64,000 bases of DNA, taken from positions 3,844,001 to 3,908,000 of the forward strand of contig NC_052136.2 of NCBI RefSeq assembly GCF_016086655.4. Reading direction: 5' to 3'. Source of the DNA: Lepeophtheirus salmonis (taxonomy: Eukaryota; Arthropoda; Copepoda; Siphonostomatoida; Caligidae). Made by a program: the position numbers and the translations under genes. The notes below the pieces were generated by a model. That model had not been told where the DNA came from and searched no databases. It worked only from the letters and a program-made list of their open reading frames with translations. Below, one piece after another: positions 22,372 through 34,304 of the stretch (within the stretch, counting starts at the first letter, position 1; each line of letters starts with the position of its first letter).

Positions 22372-22901
22372 TTGACACTTATTGAGATTAGTATTATTTA
22401 GTGAGTAGCATCTTTTGGAAGAACACGCACCAACTTTCACTCTATGGGTCTATTTCTTTCTATTTGACATTTGCTCAAATTGAGGAAGTGTAGTGATTTT
22501 CAAAAAATGAACCAAAAAAAATTTAGTCTGTTGATTAAACATTAAAAGGCAAAACACCTCAGGAGACAAAAAAGAAGCTGAGGTGTGAGCTGGCACATAT
22601 TTGTGATAGAAACTGTTTTTTTTTGTTTTTGTGGAACAATCGTGGGCATTTTTCTTCCAACTCGGTTTTCAAACGGTCCAATAACGAGGAATAATATGCA
22701 GCTGTAATATTTTTACCCAATTTCAGATAGTTGATGAGAATTAATCCTTGTGAATCCAAAAAACAGTCGATATAATCTTTTAAGTAGATTCCTCAATTCA
22801 AACGAAAGCCAAACAGAACGAAATTGACGATTTGGCTGAAAGTTGGTTCGTCTTCTTCCAAGAGATGCCACTAACTAAACATAACCTCAATAAGGTGCTA
22901 T
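22372..22901 (-). mobile_element. Deleted mariner element with ~95-bp TIRs
   Basis: The left end (22374-22470) and the reverse complement of the right end (22805-22900) align over about 95 bp, including GGAAGAACACGCACCAACTTT against GGAAGAAGACGAACCAACTTT. Between them the minus strand encodes L-I-L-I-N-Y-L-K-L-G-K-N-I-T-A-A-Y-Y and L-L-D-R-L-K-T-E-L-E-E-K. That is the mariner segment just before the second catalytic aspartate. The rest of the transposase is deleted. It belongs to a different mariner lineage from the 0.66-1.38 kb element. Confidence 0.8.
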
Positions 22902-23159
22902 CTGTGCATATGTAATTGAATATTCTTTAAAAATGGAGTATAACTATTTGGAAACAATGAACAAATGTATTTTACTTTTTTTTAAACTGTTATATATAAA
23001 GAATGCCCTATATTTTATAAATCTAACACTTGTAATTACAATCATTTTATATTAATGGGTGTTAGAATCAAATCGGCGCTTATGTTCAACAGTAATTTGG
23101 TATGATACAGCCGTCTGAGGGCGTTTTTTTATTTTTCCGGGAGAAAGTTTGTTGTATCA

Positions 23160-23560
23160 CCAAAAATTTTGCGAAGTTTGGGCCATCATGGCAGCAGTTG
23201 CTCCATATGTAAAAAAAAGATTAAATTTAAAGAACAGAAGCGGTGTGCAACACTGATTTTGATTTTTGTCCACAAGAACAGTGGGATTTTACATTGGAAA
23301 TGGAGATTGGCAACAAGACTCAGCTACTTGTTATGTCCCAGACAGATTGCTGAAGTGCCTTAGTGAGCACTGGCATGACTTTATTGGAAAGGAAATATGG
23401 CCCCAAGCCGTTTGGGTCTTCAACCGATTGATTATTTTGACTGGGCTTTGATAAGTCTATAAAAACTGGAACATCTCATGCCATCAAGAAGACAATGACC
23501 AACATGCCAAGAAACTAACTCGTCAACATATGTAACCGGATCCAAGCAGATGTTGATACT
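23160..23560 (+). pseudogene. DD37D (maT-like) transposase relic
   Basis: The frame 23266-23451 reads G-D-W-Q-Q-D-S-A-T-C-Y-V-P-D, then L-S-E-H-W-H-D-F-I-G-K-E-I-W-P. This is the D2 block (QQD-SAPCHT type) and the following helix ending in W-P. A frameshift then breaks the S-P-D-L-N-P-L-D block, which survives in pieces (I-D-Y-F-D-W). Further traces of the C-terminus (V-N-I-C-N-R-I-Q-A-D) run to about 23555. N-terminal parts are scrambled and no TIR was seen. Confidence 0.72.
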
Positions 23561-23639
23561 GGAGGTATATACATTAAATGAGCTCTTGTTTAATATTCAT
23601 ATGTATACTTTAATCCAGTTGTCAAGCAAATCCGTCAAT

Positions 23640-23890
23640 AAACCTCTCCTCCAGACGTACCTAGATAGAGAAGTCCAAGGGGTTCGTGTCTGGAGAGGAT
23701 GGCAGCTACATGTTGAGTTCCCAAAAGTCTGGGAAGTTGTATCTCAGGGAAGTCTGGGTCTTAACGGCGCAATGACACGGAGCTCCTTCTTAAGTCCAAA
23801 CAAAGTTTTCCCCCGAACTTTTCTCTGGTCTATGGTGACACTTTCATATCCTGAAGTGAGCTTTAAGCATCTGCATTGACCCACTTCGTA
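23640..23890 (-). pseudogene. Tc1-like transposase relic, D2-D3 region
   Basis: On the minus strand, V-W-T-stop-E-G-A-P-C-H-C-A-V-K-T-Q occupies the QDGAPCHT position, with the second catalytic residue now glutamate and a stop next to it. Then follow N-F-P-D-F-W and L-P-S-S-P-D-T-N-P-L-D-F-S-I, the D3 block. It lies head-to-head with the plus-strand relic at 23.16-23.56 kb, but the families differ in sequence, so these are two insertions. No TIR is visible. Confidence 0.72.
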
Positions 23891-24920
23891 TTCTCCACAA
23901 AAAAGGTTTGGCAGACTTCAAATGTGTTGGCCACCGGATTTTTTTATCTGAAGAAATGGCTCAATGAATCTTTGACATTGTTTGGATGTTCTGTTATGAT
24001 GCAGCGACTGTTTTGCTTATTCATCGTGGCATGAACGATAGAAATAATCCTTAGAAAAGAGTAATAATTTAGAATCTTCATTCCTCTTTCCAACAGTCTC
24101 AGCTTGTTCTGTTTCGGATTTAAAATATTAAAATTTGTACCTATAGATAAGATCAACCCTGTGTTCACGAAGATATTTGATATGCATACAAAAATGTGAG
24201 GTCCACAGACATACAAAATTTGAATTACTAATAATATTTCGTTAAATTATAGCCTCTGTATTCACATTTATGAGATCAGTTGAGGTACGTTAGAATGTTA
24301 ATTATAGTTGCAATCCTTTATTTGATTTATGATAGTTAACTTGACCTTGATATTATATGTATTATAAATAAAATCTATCAATTTCTAATTATACTATGAC
24401 ATTATTTCTTATACTTTTGATATTGTTGATTTTTTATATGTTTATTCTCTCTTTTGTGTCGTAATAATTATATTTCCATCCTTCAAGGCATTTGGTTGTC
24501 AAAATATAGGAAAAGGTTTTTTTCTTGATTACTTGACAACTTCATGACAGTTTTACAAATCTTAATGATGTTTCTTATAAATTTAGTTTATTTTGATTTA
24601 AGTTTGTATTTTGACATACATAAATAGATGTATTAACTTATGGGCAAGGGATTTGTCATCCAAACACATCTTCATAGTTTGAGGTTTAATGTTGGAATAT
24701 AATTTCATATTCACTATAGTTATTAATTCATGGACAATTTCAAACTCATAAAAACTCAAAGAGTCCATGTCTAGGATAGGATATTGAACATCGGCGACTT
24801 TAAATCATTTATATCTGTTTCTCATCTCATTTCCGATTGCCCAGCCGTTCCTCCACAGCCATTCATAAAAGCTACTTACTAGTTTCAAAACATAAACCAC
24901 ATGACGTAACTAAATATATA
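23891..24920. other. AT-rich sequence, nothing recognised
   Basis: No gene, RNA gene or element end is recognised. A 90-codon minus-strand open frame at 23944 has no motif. Confidence 0.4.
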
Positions 24921-24924
24921 TTTT

Positions 24925-25090
24925 CTATGTGGGAATAAAATGTCCAAGGCTGAATTTTACTGGGGATGAAATTACTTGGAATGAAAAGACAGGGAATTAA
25001 TTTATTGTGAATGAAATTACAGGTCACAATATAATTGCAGGCAATGAAGAATAACAAATTTTGTGAGATTAATTTTCCGACGACAATATT
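24925..25090. repeat. Degenerate short-period repeat (GAATGAAATTAC-type)
   Basis: Variants of GGGGATGAAATTAC and GTGAATGAAATTACAGGTCA recur with irregular 15-20 bp spacing from about 24964 to 25080. A related locus with GGATGAAATTACGG occurs at 48.56-48.66 kb. It looks like a decayed minisatellite. Boundaries are uncertain. Confidence 0.4.
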
Positions 25091-25566
25091 CTGAAGGTAA
25101 TTTTCCAGTTTTCAATCTTCATTACTAAAGCTTTAAAACAAAGTAGCAAAACGAAGACTGCCGCATTAATATTTGTACAAAGTAGTGGTTGTATCAATAT
25201 TTTATCCAGCTATGTACGATCCTTAGCAATTTTTGTCTGAGAAGATGACGTCTGGTGGAATGTGTTTCAGCACATTCAAAGAGTATTTGCTCATAACTCT
25301 AAGTCTAGGCATAGCTCTTGATTATTTTCATGAAATTCAGCAAAAATATTTTATTATTTTCATGGAGGTTAGTTTGAATCCTTAAATATTGAGTTATCTT
25401 CAAGTCCTCTGAATATAAAATGTACTTGAAAGAGTACTTCCCCTCCAGTGAAAAAAATGAAATGAATTTCTGCACCAAGTTTTGTAACGAGTCTTGACTT
25501 TTGATTCGATGTCAAATCTCAACTCTTTTATTGTAAATCTTCAAAATAAGGACTCAAGTCCTGCTT
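25091..25566. other. AT-rich sequence, nothing recognised
   Basis: Runs of GAGTC/AAGTC-like motifs appear near 25490-25565, as in other loci at 33.1 and 42.5 kb. No gene is seen. Confidence 0.35.
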
Positions 25567-25569
25567 CTA

Positions 25570-26844
25570 CAGGGTGTCCACGATAAATTGGAACTATCTT
25601 AAAATTCAACCTGCTTGATAAAAATGGAATTTGGAGTGTATTTGTTAATATGACAAAGTTAGACATGATATTAATCAATAAATTTATTCAACATGTCCTC
25701 CCTCAGCAGCCACCATCTTCTCCATCATGCCCCTAAAGGATTTGCATGCCTTGATGACTTTCGCAAAATCGACAGCATTCCACTCCCTCGTAATGGATCC
25801 CTTCAGGTCCGCGATGCTCTTGTGGCTGACCTTGCACACCTCCCTCTCCAACTTCCCCTACCAGTAGTAATCACACGGATTGAGGTCGGGTGAGTTGGAG
25901 GGCCAGGTGTGGCCATCCCAGAAAGTGATGTTGTGGGAGTTGAAGAGGTTAGTGGTCCTCATGGCGATGTGTGCGGGCTCTGAGTCTTGTTGGAATATGA
26001 ACTCCCTCCCAGCGGCTGTATCTTTCATCCAGGGGATGACAAACTCCTCCATGACTTTGCAGTACCTTATCACGTTAACCCTTTCCTTGGGATTGAAGAA
26101 GAAAGGAGGCATCACCTCATCGGTGCTGCAGATGACACCCAGGGTCATCATGGAGGCTGGGAACTTTGTGGTGAAGACCGCAGGGACCTCTTCTTTCTCC
26201 TTGGCAAGCCACCTGTTATTCTAGACGTTGTAGCTTCTGTCGACAGTCCAGTTCTTCTCGTCGGAGAAGAAGATGATTCTTCCTCATTGCTCTTCAGGTC
26301 ATTGAGGAGATGCTTACCGTTGGTGAGCCTGGTGGCCTTCATAGATACCGTGAGGATGTATTGTTTGGCCATTCGGTATGACCTGTACCCGAGGTCCTCA
26401 TTCACAGCCTTGGAGACCAGCTGCTTGCTCACTCCACGGTTTTTGGCCAACCTGGACAAGGAAGTCCCCGGCGAGGCCTTGATGGACTTCGGGAGGCCTT
26501 CAAGGAAGCGGAGAGTGCAGATTCGGTCACTTCTCATGTTGTGGGGCTTGCGGCAGACCTTCTCCTCAACCTCCCAGGCATTGAAGACCCGGTACACCGT
26601 GGTCTTGGGGTAGTTAAGAAGGTTGTAGATAGCAGAGGGATTGTGTCCCGCGCAAGCCAATTCGAGGATGGCGTCTCTCCATGCTTGTTCCATGATGACT
26701 ATTGTTTGTTGTCAAAACAGTTGTGGTGGAAGTTATAGTGAATTGTTCATGCAACCTTTTACATTAGTATGATTTAACCCCGAATATCCACATTATGGAT
26801 CTGGATGAAGTTTAAAGTAGTTCCAATTTATCGTGGACACCCTG
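25570..26844 (-). mobile_element. Near-complete DD37D (maT-like) transposon
   Basis: This is the best preserved transposon in the window, at 1275 bp. The TIRs are identical over 27 bp (25570-25596 and 26818-26844, beginning CAGGGTGTCCACGATAAATT) with weaker similarity beyond. TA flanks both sides (25568-25569 and 26845-26846). It contains one transposase gene on the minus strand, with the stop about 115 bp from the left end and the start about 150 bp from the right end. That is full-length organisation. GC content is far higher than in the flanks, as expected for a recent arrival. Confidence 0.95.
25684..26693 (-). pseudogene. DD37D transposase pseudogene, about 336 codons
   Basis: The start is the ATG at 26693, which begins M-E-Q-A-W-R-D-A-I-L-E-L-A-C-A-G. 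Residues 1-45 form the first HTH (I-Y-N-L-L-N-Y-P-K-T-T-V-Y-R-V), and a second HTH contains L-A-K-N-R-G-V-S-K-Q-L-V-S-K-A-V. A frameshift near 26275 precedes the first catalytic block (F-F-S-D-E-K-N-W-T-V-D in the other frame). There is a TAG at 26221-26223 and another at 25858-25860 just after C-D-Y-Y-W. D2 is in F-Q-Q-D and D3 in N-P-C-D-Y, 37 residues apart, hence DD37D. Coding similarity resumes to a stop at 25684. Length is normal for the family. These three lesions are the only obvious ones. Confidence 0.93.
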
Positions 26845-26846
26845 TA

Positions 26847-27415
26847 TACTTGCATATTGCTCGCTATATGCCAAAGTAATGTTTGTTGGTATTTTATTAA
26901 AAAAAAGAAAAACTATATTAATTTTTTTGCATGAAGCAGCAAATTGTATAAATCTGTAGTCTAAGGTAAGAATACTTACATGGTTCTCCAGTGAAAGTCG
27001 CACATCACTGGAGAGAGCACATAATACATAATTTGCACAAAAAAAGTTGTACAATATGTAAGTAGTTGAAAAATGTAATCTTTTTTAGAAAGCCTAATTG
27101 GGCAATTTTGTAATTTATATTTTCTTTATTTTATAAAATAAGAGAAAAGATTATTATTTTAATAGAGTATTCTTGCTATAGAACATAGATGATAACATTA
27201 TTAGTAACTAATTGTGCATAGTTGCTATCTTTTGGATATTATATAATGATGTTTTCATCAATTTATCTAATATAGATTAATACAGTTGTTTAAAGTTATT
27301 ACTTTAAAAAAAAAAAAGAACTTAAACATGACAGGGAAGACCTTAAAATTTGAGAAATTTTTGTTTAATATAATTAATAATTGTATTTGTACATTTTTAC
27401 ATTTAAATAGAAATA
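26847..27415. other. AT-rich sequence, nothing recognised
   Basis: No coding or repeat content is recognised apart from homopolymer runs. Confidence 0.4.
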
Positions 27416-27417
27416 TG

Positions 27418-27725
27418 AAATTAATTCATATTTTGATATATTAAACTATAAACAATTGGTGACAAAAACAAAAGGAACATGACCTCCCTAGTTTAAGTAC
27501 AAGTCAAGGAAATAATACTTGAACGTGATAGACGAATTTCCATACACGCACTCCAAGCAGTTGGGCGTAAGTAGGATCACTGTCAACGCCGTAGAAAAGG
27601 AAAAAGGTATCTGTCAAAAAGACCAAAATGGACCCGGAAGAGTGAAAGAAAACCGACTAAGCCAATCCCCTCAAGTTCATGAGGGTCCTTGCGAGAGATC
27701 TCGGTGTTTCACACCGACTGTTTAG
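27418..27725 (+). mobile_element. Tc1-like element, N-terminal fragment
   Basis: The non-coding 5' part (TCATATTTTGATATATTAAA, about 27427) matches the 52.03-52.57 kb element, without the outer TIR. The coding part reads H-S-K-Q-L-G-V-S-R-I-T-V-N-A-V, the recognition helix of the HTH. Further traces of the DNA-binding region (V-R-E, then A-R-D-L-G-V in shifted frames) follow to 27725. Everything downstream is missing. Confidence 0.75.
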
Positions 27726-27730
27726 AAAGT

Positions 27731-28220
27731 TAAAAATGTTAGTTTTTATTTAGAACAAAAAACAACATGATTCAAAATTATTTTTTATATAAAAAACTCT
27801 AAATCGAAAATTCATTTTCAATAAAGAAAGCAAGATTTTGTGGACACCTAATCTTAGAACTATGAGTAGAAAATCAAACATTTATTGTCAAAAAAAGTTG
27901 TTTGTAAATGAATAAAATTTTGTACAAACATTGTCAGAGGGCTATGCCTCACTTTCACTTCATATTCTAAAAAGTGCCAAAAGTAAGGTCCATCGAAGTA
28001 GATAACAGGATTTTAAAATAATAGATACTAAAACTTCTTATTTGAAAGATATAAATGAATATATAGTAATCACTACTGATTAAAAGACTAAGAAGGGCAC
28101 TTAGTATTTGTATCATAGTTATAAATTTAAGCAGGCTACACAACGGAACACAAGTATAGTGAACGGAACACGAAATTTAAGCTCTCTGTTCAATTTATTC
28201 TCTTGATATTTACTGTTAAA
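27731..28220. other. AT-rich sequence, nothing recognised
   Basis: No gene or element end is recognised. Confidence 0.4.
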
Positions 28221-28224
28221 ATTG

Positions 28225-28510
28225 AAATCACTGGCACGATCCCTGCTTCAGGTATTTGTATTTATTTCATCCATCCCATGGTTACTTACGTCTGATCTAA
28301 TAAATCGTTAGGAAAGTTTAGCACATATTCTATTAAGCATGTCTCAAATTGTCAAGATACCATGGAAATTTTCGGTTGCCTTTATTTTTACATAACGACA
28401 GCATACTATACTATTTAATACTAAAGTGTTATAAAATATGACCTCTTATTGTGAGGTTTGTGGTTACTTCCTTGCCCTCGTGGCTCCTTGCAGCTGATCT
28501 AATCAAACTT
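28225..28510 (+). repeat. Dispersed repeat R1, two partial tandem copies
   Basis: Two weak partial copies occur here. One ends at GTCTGATCTAATAAATCGTT (28291-28310). The other contains a GCTGATCTAATCAAACTTAC block at 28493-28512 preceded by GGTTACTTCCTTGC. Both keep only the right half of R1, which is diverged. Confidence 0.42.
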
Positions 28511-28544
28511 ACCGACAGCTAAGCTGATCTCCTCCCAAGCATTC

Positions 28545-29010
28545 ATGAAATTGTGAAGCTTAGGTTGTACTTATTTTTATACATTGAAGACCTTCTCCCT
28601 TCAAGAATGAGATAATCAGAATAACAGTGCGGGAAAATAAAGAAACTTTTGAAACTAGAAGAAATAACTCCACACGTTCTATTACATATTTCATACAACT
28701 CTATTGATCCCATTAATTAGGCTGAATTCTATCATACCTTTCTTGTAAAAGTAAGTTGAAGGAGTATAATTTATGATTTACAGAACAATGGATGAACAAA
28801 CTATACTAAAGGTCCTTTATATTAGTATATTATACATAATACAAATAGCAAACTCTAAATAAATATTTATGAGGGGAAATATTGTTGATAAATAATTAAT
28901 TGTGCATTAGAGTAAAAGAAGATATCACCCACCCATTCATGTTTATTCACTGAAAATAAATACACACGTACAAAAAAAATAATGATAATTAGAGTGGCAT
29001 TGACTATTTG
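28545..29010. other. AT-rich sequence, nothing recognised
   Basis: No gene or element end is recognised. Confidence 0.4.
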
Positions 29011-29014
29011 AATA

Positions 29015-29675
29015 CAACGAGGCCCTGGAAAATTTGGAAAATCTTTAAAGGCTTATAACGTAGAAACATATTTTTTTTCTATTTAAAAAATACATTTTAT
29101 GACATTTAATTATTCATAATGAGATCCACCTCACTTGATAACCTCGGTTTTAGCAGGCCCGGGAGACCTCGCAGGGATCCAATTTTCCCATTGTACTGGT
29201 TATGGTTATGCACTTTTAATTTACATTCCCCGTATGAATGGAGTTGTCCAAGGAAGAAATTATACCTTCCAACAAGACAGTGCACCAGCTCAAAAAGAAG
29301 TGATCGATGTCTCGGGCACAAAATGTTCTCACTTTTTGGATTCCAGATTTTTGGCCTGTTTACAGCCCAGTCGATTTCTAATCTCTGGGGGAGGATCGAA
29401 CTTGAGGCCAGTCCCAAGCATCATTCGTTTATGGAGGCCTTGAAGAAGGCAATTACGCACGCAATGGCAAAACTGGAATCACACAAGGTTGCCTAGGCCT
29501 GCCGAAGCTTCTACTCCCGAGTTGCCGAGGTTTTCATAAGAGGTGGATCTTATTATAAATGATTGAATTTTATTAAATGTAGCTTACATATAATTAAAAA
29601 ATAAATAGTTCAAACACATCTAGTTTGTTCGTTATAAGCTTTTAAACATTTTTCCAAATTATATGGACCACCCTG
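29015..29675 (+). mobile_element. Tc1-like deletion derivative with ~130-bp TIRs
   Basis: The two ends (29015-29150 and the reverse complement of 29530-29675) align over about 130 bp, including GGCTTATAACG/AAGCTTATAACG and GAGATCCACCTC/AAGATCCACCTC. TA flanks both sides (29013-29014 and 29676-29677). The interior (about 400 bp) holds a broken transposase part. In one frame N-Y-T-F-Q-Q-D-S-A-P-A-Q gives the second catalytic aspartate; in the next frame L-G-H-K-M-F-S, then L-F-T-A-Q-S-I-S-N-L-W, then F-M-E-A-L-K-K-A-I-T give the later segment. The D3 block is not readable and the N-terminal half is deleted. Confidence 0.85.
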
Positions 29676-29677
29676 TA

Positions 29678-32600
29678 CATTACTTGAACACCCTTTTTAC
29701 TAAAGTATTGTTATACCTACTCACATTTTTATGCAACCAACGAATCATCTAAAGAGCAGGGTTATTTGTCTCACTTTTTGGCATATTACTATAGGTCAGG
29801 GATTCTCAATAGTTCATCCATAAGTCCACACTCATTCAACATTACTTTCAGTTTTAAATCTTTATATATTTTTGAAACTAGAATGGGCACTCTTAACAGT
29901 GCAAACCTCCACCTATGGTCATTTTCCCTAAATTGGATTGTTTTCGTTAAGAAGTACCTTTATTTATTGTACATAAGGGCATCAATTTGAGCTCAGTACC
30001 TAAATATAGTCAAAAGTTATGGTCGATTGTGTATTTTAAATGTTTTGTACTCCTCTAACCTCGAAAAGTTGAATGACCTTATGTTGACAAAAAAAAAACA
30101 GAGGCAAAATCATCCTCATCATCACTTTCCTGATGCACTTGATCTTTCTAAATTATGCAATTGTACGCATAGTGTAGCCATCAAATATAACTAAAATTAT
30201 AAATGATCTTAGATATAATTATAATGTTCAAACAAGGAATCGAATAAACTTAAATCAACTAGTTTAAAATTAGCCACAACCCATTGTTATATAATAAATA
30301 ATTGCAATTTTACTCTTAACTAAATAAAATAATAAGTAGAAGCTAAATGGATAAATTTCAATAAAAAATATATATTAAAGGACCATTTGTATATCATCAT
30401 CTATGTACTAAATATTAACACTTTATGATTTAAAATTAAGTAAAATTGATTAGTATGAGTCAAGAGTATCTCATTCCAAAATGGTTAGAAATTTAGATCA
30501 GAGGGCACCGATTAACTTAGTACTAATATTTTTATAGCATATTTGAAAATAATTTTTTGATAATTGTTGTTGTTACCTTCTTTTTAGGACCTAGAAAGTA
30601 ATTATTCCTCAATAGAAATGATTCTCACTTTTGTCTAATCTAATCATCATTAAAAACGATAAGAACAGTTCAATTTCTTCATGAGTCACTAAGGAAACCT
30701 ATTCTAAGGTTTGCACTTATTTTACATCAACATCTAAGTGATGATGAGGAGAGTCCCACGAAACTCATTTTTAAACTCTTTCCGAAAAAATAGGAAAACT
30801 TAGGCAAGGATTCTTCTTGGGAAACAAACGTTCCTCATAAATATAATGATATTGATTCCCAAATATGAAATCATTTAGTCGATGTATATATTTAGTCATA
30901 TATATATGATTTAATTAAAATCACTACTATACACTGGTAAAATCAAAGAGTTATTTTAGCCACATAGAAATACTAAAGAGGATGTAAATGTAAAATGTGT
31001 GAACTCTCCATTAAGGTGGAGCTTATTTTTTTAATTTGAGAAATGTTGAGCTCTGAGGGTCGTTAATTGTTCATTTTAGGCTAAAGACATTGTGTATAAA
31101 TTTTGAACGGTTTTGAAAAATATTTGAAGGTAGCTCCACGACGCTAAAGTTTTGAAATTTTACGATTTTTGTAAAAAAAAGAAGAGTGTTTGGACCTGAA
31201 TATTGCCCTTGGTATTGTGCTAATTGGTCAAAAAGGGGAAAGGCTGCTATAAATTACATTTTTTGCTGTATGTCCATCTGTCTGAATGCAAAAGAAATGA
31301 TATCCATATTAACAATTTATGTTTTGATGGAGTGTACATATGTCATACATAAAATGAATATTCAAGAGGGAAATTACAGTGTTAGAAACATGGAGCCTAC
31401 AAAAATATTGTGATGTTTTTTCATTAATAAAAAAACTCTTCAAAACATTGTTGAAAAATGATGACCATGATATGGATAATCCATACTCCTCTTGACATAT
31501 AATTTATTTTCTATTTAATATTGTTCATATTTTTAAGAATAAATATAATAATCTACTTAATGCTTAAATATTTGATTGTCCGTCATTTAACGGAGCTTCA
31601 ATGTCAGCGAATTTCAATCATATTCGTGATTTATATGGAAAAAAAAAGTTCTTCTGAGTGAATCATGTACACAAATTAACTCATAAAGAAATTAATCCAA
31701 GAACCATTCTGTTTATTAATGTTAAACTGGCTAATTGTTTCTTCCATGACTTCACTATATTTTGTCTGAGGACGTATGAAAATATGAATTCAAAATGTGG
31801 AGAACCAGCAAACTTTGGGTTCTTTATACAAACTGTTCTAGTAACGCATATTCGTAAAAAAAAATTTATAAGCTTATCGTTTCAAAGGTAATCGAAGGAC
31901 AGTTGTTGAATTAAGGGATTGTAAAACACCAATTTTCTTAAACAAAATTATCTACTGGATAATATGTATAACGGGATAATTTAAAGTAATTAGGTCTAAG
32001 CAAGGGAACTTTTTAAACTCTAAAGCATTCCTTGGATAGTGTGATTGAACTTTCAATATATTTATTCGAATTCCAAACAATTGGTTATGTAATTCTATCA
32101 AAGAGTAATTATAATCCTATACATGCTCTTTTCTCCAAATATCATCAGCTTGGAGGTGCAATTTATTATATTTTATTATATTATGAGAGGCCGAAAAAAA
32201 ATAGACTTTTGAGTCTTTTTTCACTTACTAAAATGTCTATAAAAAAATAAAATGTTCCTCTGCTAAAGTTGAAGATTTATATGAATTATATGCTTCCCAA
32301 TAATAGCATCAACGATGTTAAAAGAGTCTTATTTTTGATATGGAATAGATAACTTAAGGTCCAGTATTAAAGTCACAAAATACAAAGAATATATAAATTG
32401 CTCAAGTCCAGTGATTCGCCATCTTTTCTTATTAATTGAATGAAGAGAGCGAGTTGATATAAATCAACCATTTAAAAGAAAATTTGTTAAATATGAATGA
32501 TAGAGAATGGATTAGTTTCACCCTTTGTTATTTTTTATTTATCTTGTGGGTTTGCTGTTAAACTTTATTAAGAAACTACTGACGATGATAAAACAAGGTC

Positions 32601-33055
32601 ATAATTTTTTTCAATCAATGAATTATTTTCAAATATATATTTCAATCAAATTAAAGAACAAACATAGTTCAGTTCCATACTAACACTTGTATGTGATGAA
32701 GGTCATTCATATGTTGATGAAAATTTTGATATCTATAATTAATTACTCAGTACAAATGAACCAAAATATATATTTAAAGGTAAAAATTGTTCATCATCCA
32801 AAAAAACTCTTAATTATCTTCCAGTAACTTACAATTTATTAACACTAAAATAATAATTTATTTGATCTTTTCTGCCTAGTTTTAGTAAAATACCTTCATA
32901 TTCAAAAAGGGATCTGCTCTCAAGTATTTTTATGGCAACTTTTAGAGTTTCAATTATTGAGTGATTATTTCGAATGAAGTATCAAAAGTAATTTCCAATA
33001 TGTATATCCAAATACGAGTACAAGTAAACTTGCAAGTCTTTGGACACATGAGCTA
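29678..33055. other. 3.4 kb AT-rich sequence, nothing recognised
   Basis: Open frames of 72-77 codons at 29766, 31186, 31658 and 32032 have no recognisable domain and AT-driven composition. A (TA)n-like run is near 30897-30907. I see no transposase motif, TIR pair or RNA gene. This is the longest featureless stretch. Confidence 0.4.
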
Positions 33056-33059
33056 ATAT

Positions 33060-33240
33060 GTTTCAAGCTTCGAGTATTATTAAAGTTTGAGCCTTGTCAA
33101 TGAGCTCTAGTGGAGTTACAAGTCTTTTACTTCGAGTCCTAGTCAAATCTGAAAATTATTTTTTCAAGTCCAAATCAAGTCCTCGTCGAGTTTGAAGTCC
33201 CAATTTAATAAGAGTTCATTTGTAACTCGTGTTACCCAAT
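33060..33240. repeat. Degenerate GAGTC/CAAGTC-rich tract
   Basis: Short motifs of the form CAAGTC, GAGTC and TCGAGT recur at irregular spacing, for example TCAAGTCCTCGTCGAGTTTG (33177-33196). Similar tracts are found near 42.42-42.57, 25.49 and 62.88 kb. It may be a decayed simple repeat or part of an old element. The right edge is near 33240. Confidence 0.4.
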
Positions 33241-33349
33241 TCTGAATCCCCCGTCTGATTTGTGTGCTATAATTACCAAATGACCGAATAAACAGAATAA
33301 CTATTTCTTAACTTCCTTTATAGGTATTTCGAAGAGGGCAAGGAGAAGC

Positions 33350-33480
33350 CGGGAGTGAAAATACTGAATTAAAATTCATGTCAGCATCAGGTACCTGTTA
33401 TATGATTTCCTAAGGAGAAAATGTATTACAGCTATAGAGAAGAGAAACTTCAACTTTTAAAATGAAAAGGAAAATATTGC
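33350..33480 (+). repeat. Dispersed repeat R2, copy 1
   Basis: Shared landmarks with 42.60-42.78 kb and 60.37-60.48 kb are GAAAATGTATTACAGCTATA (33417-33436) and a following GAGAAACTTCAACTTTTAAA. This is a diverged family of about 130-170 bp of unknown class. Confidence 0.42.
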
Positions 33481-33485
33481 AAAAT

Positions 33486-34300
33486 TATATTCAAGCATAT
33501 GCATATTGCATTATTTTTTTTTTTTTCAGTAACACCAAAGGTAAGGGTGAATTTATCATTTAGAGCGACGATTTATCAATGAATGACATTACCAATCGCT
33601 TTTTCCTTTTCTCATCTCAAAACTATTGTTTTTCACTACATTTTGTACATCCCTAGAGATAACATCATTCATTGTCAGATAGAGAAGAAGGGAAAAACAG
33701 AAACAAGAAAAATTAAGATATTTCATTTATTTATTCAACACGAGAGTGTCTATAAGTCTATAGCCGGCCCATCATTCTTTGTTTCGAACTCAACAGCCTA
33801 AGTGTTAAAAAGAAAGTGACTGCTTAGATCAAATGCATCTTTGAGCTTATATAATAGTTTATGACTCTTCTGAAGGGGATTGCAGGGACAAGCATAATAT
33901 AGTTTTTATGTTGTGCAATTCCGGTGTGAGAGAGGTGGATATGCCGCTTAATGCTGCGACACACTTAAATTAGGTAACATTTAAACTAGGCTTGACTGTA
34001 GTTCTTGCACGATAGCCATGGACTAAGGTATTTTGAGCATTTCAAAAATACAGTTGCATCATTTTCCACTGCGATTACTCTTATCTAAATCAAATTTCGG
34101 CTCATATGGATTCAATGTAATGTATAGATAGTTCCTATTACATAGATATTAAGAACATTTCAGAAGTAAATTAATATATTAGTCCATTGAAAGGAGTCTC
34201 CCCATCATTTAAAAAATTATTTTCGTAGTACTTTATGTATGACTTAACTTTCGCTTGATATACCCACTAATATATATACTTAACGAAATAAAGCATATCA
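33486..34300. other. AT-rich sequence, nothing recognised
   Basis: A 72-codon open frame at 33583 has no recognised motif. No feature is called. Confidence 0.4.
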
Positions 34301-34304
34301 AAAT

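Noticed and set aside
24964..25080. CRISPR-like array
   Set aside because: The repeats are short, degenerate and irregularly spaced in an apparently eukaryotic sequence.
25987..26613. 208-codon plus-strand frame, the longest in the window
   Set aside because: It runs antisense to the DD37D transposase. Its openness follows from the codon pattern of the real gene.
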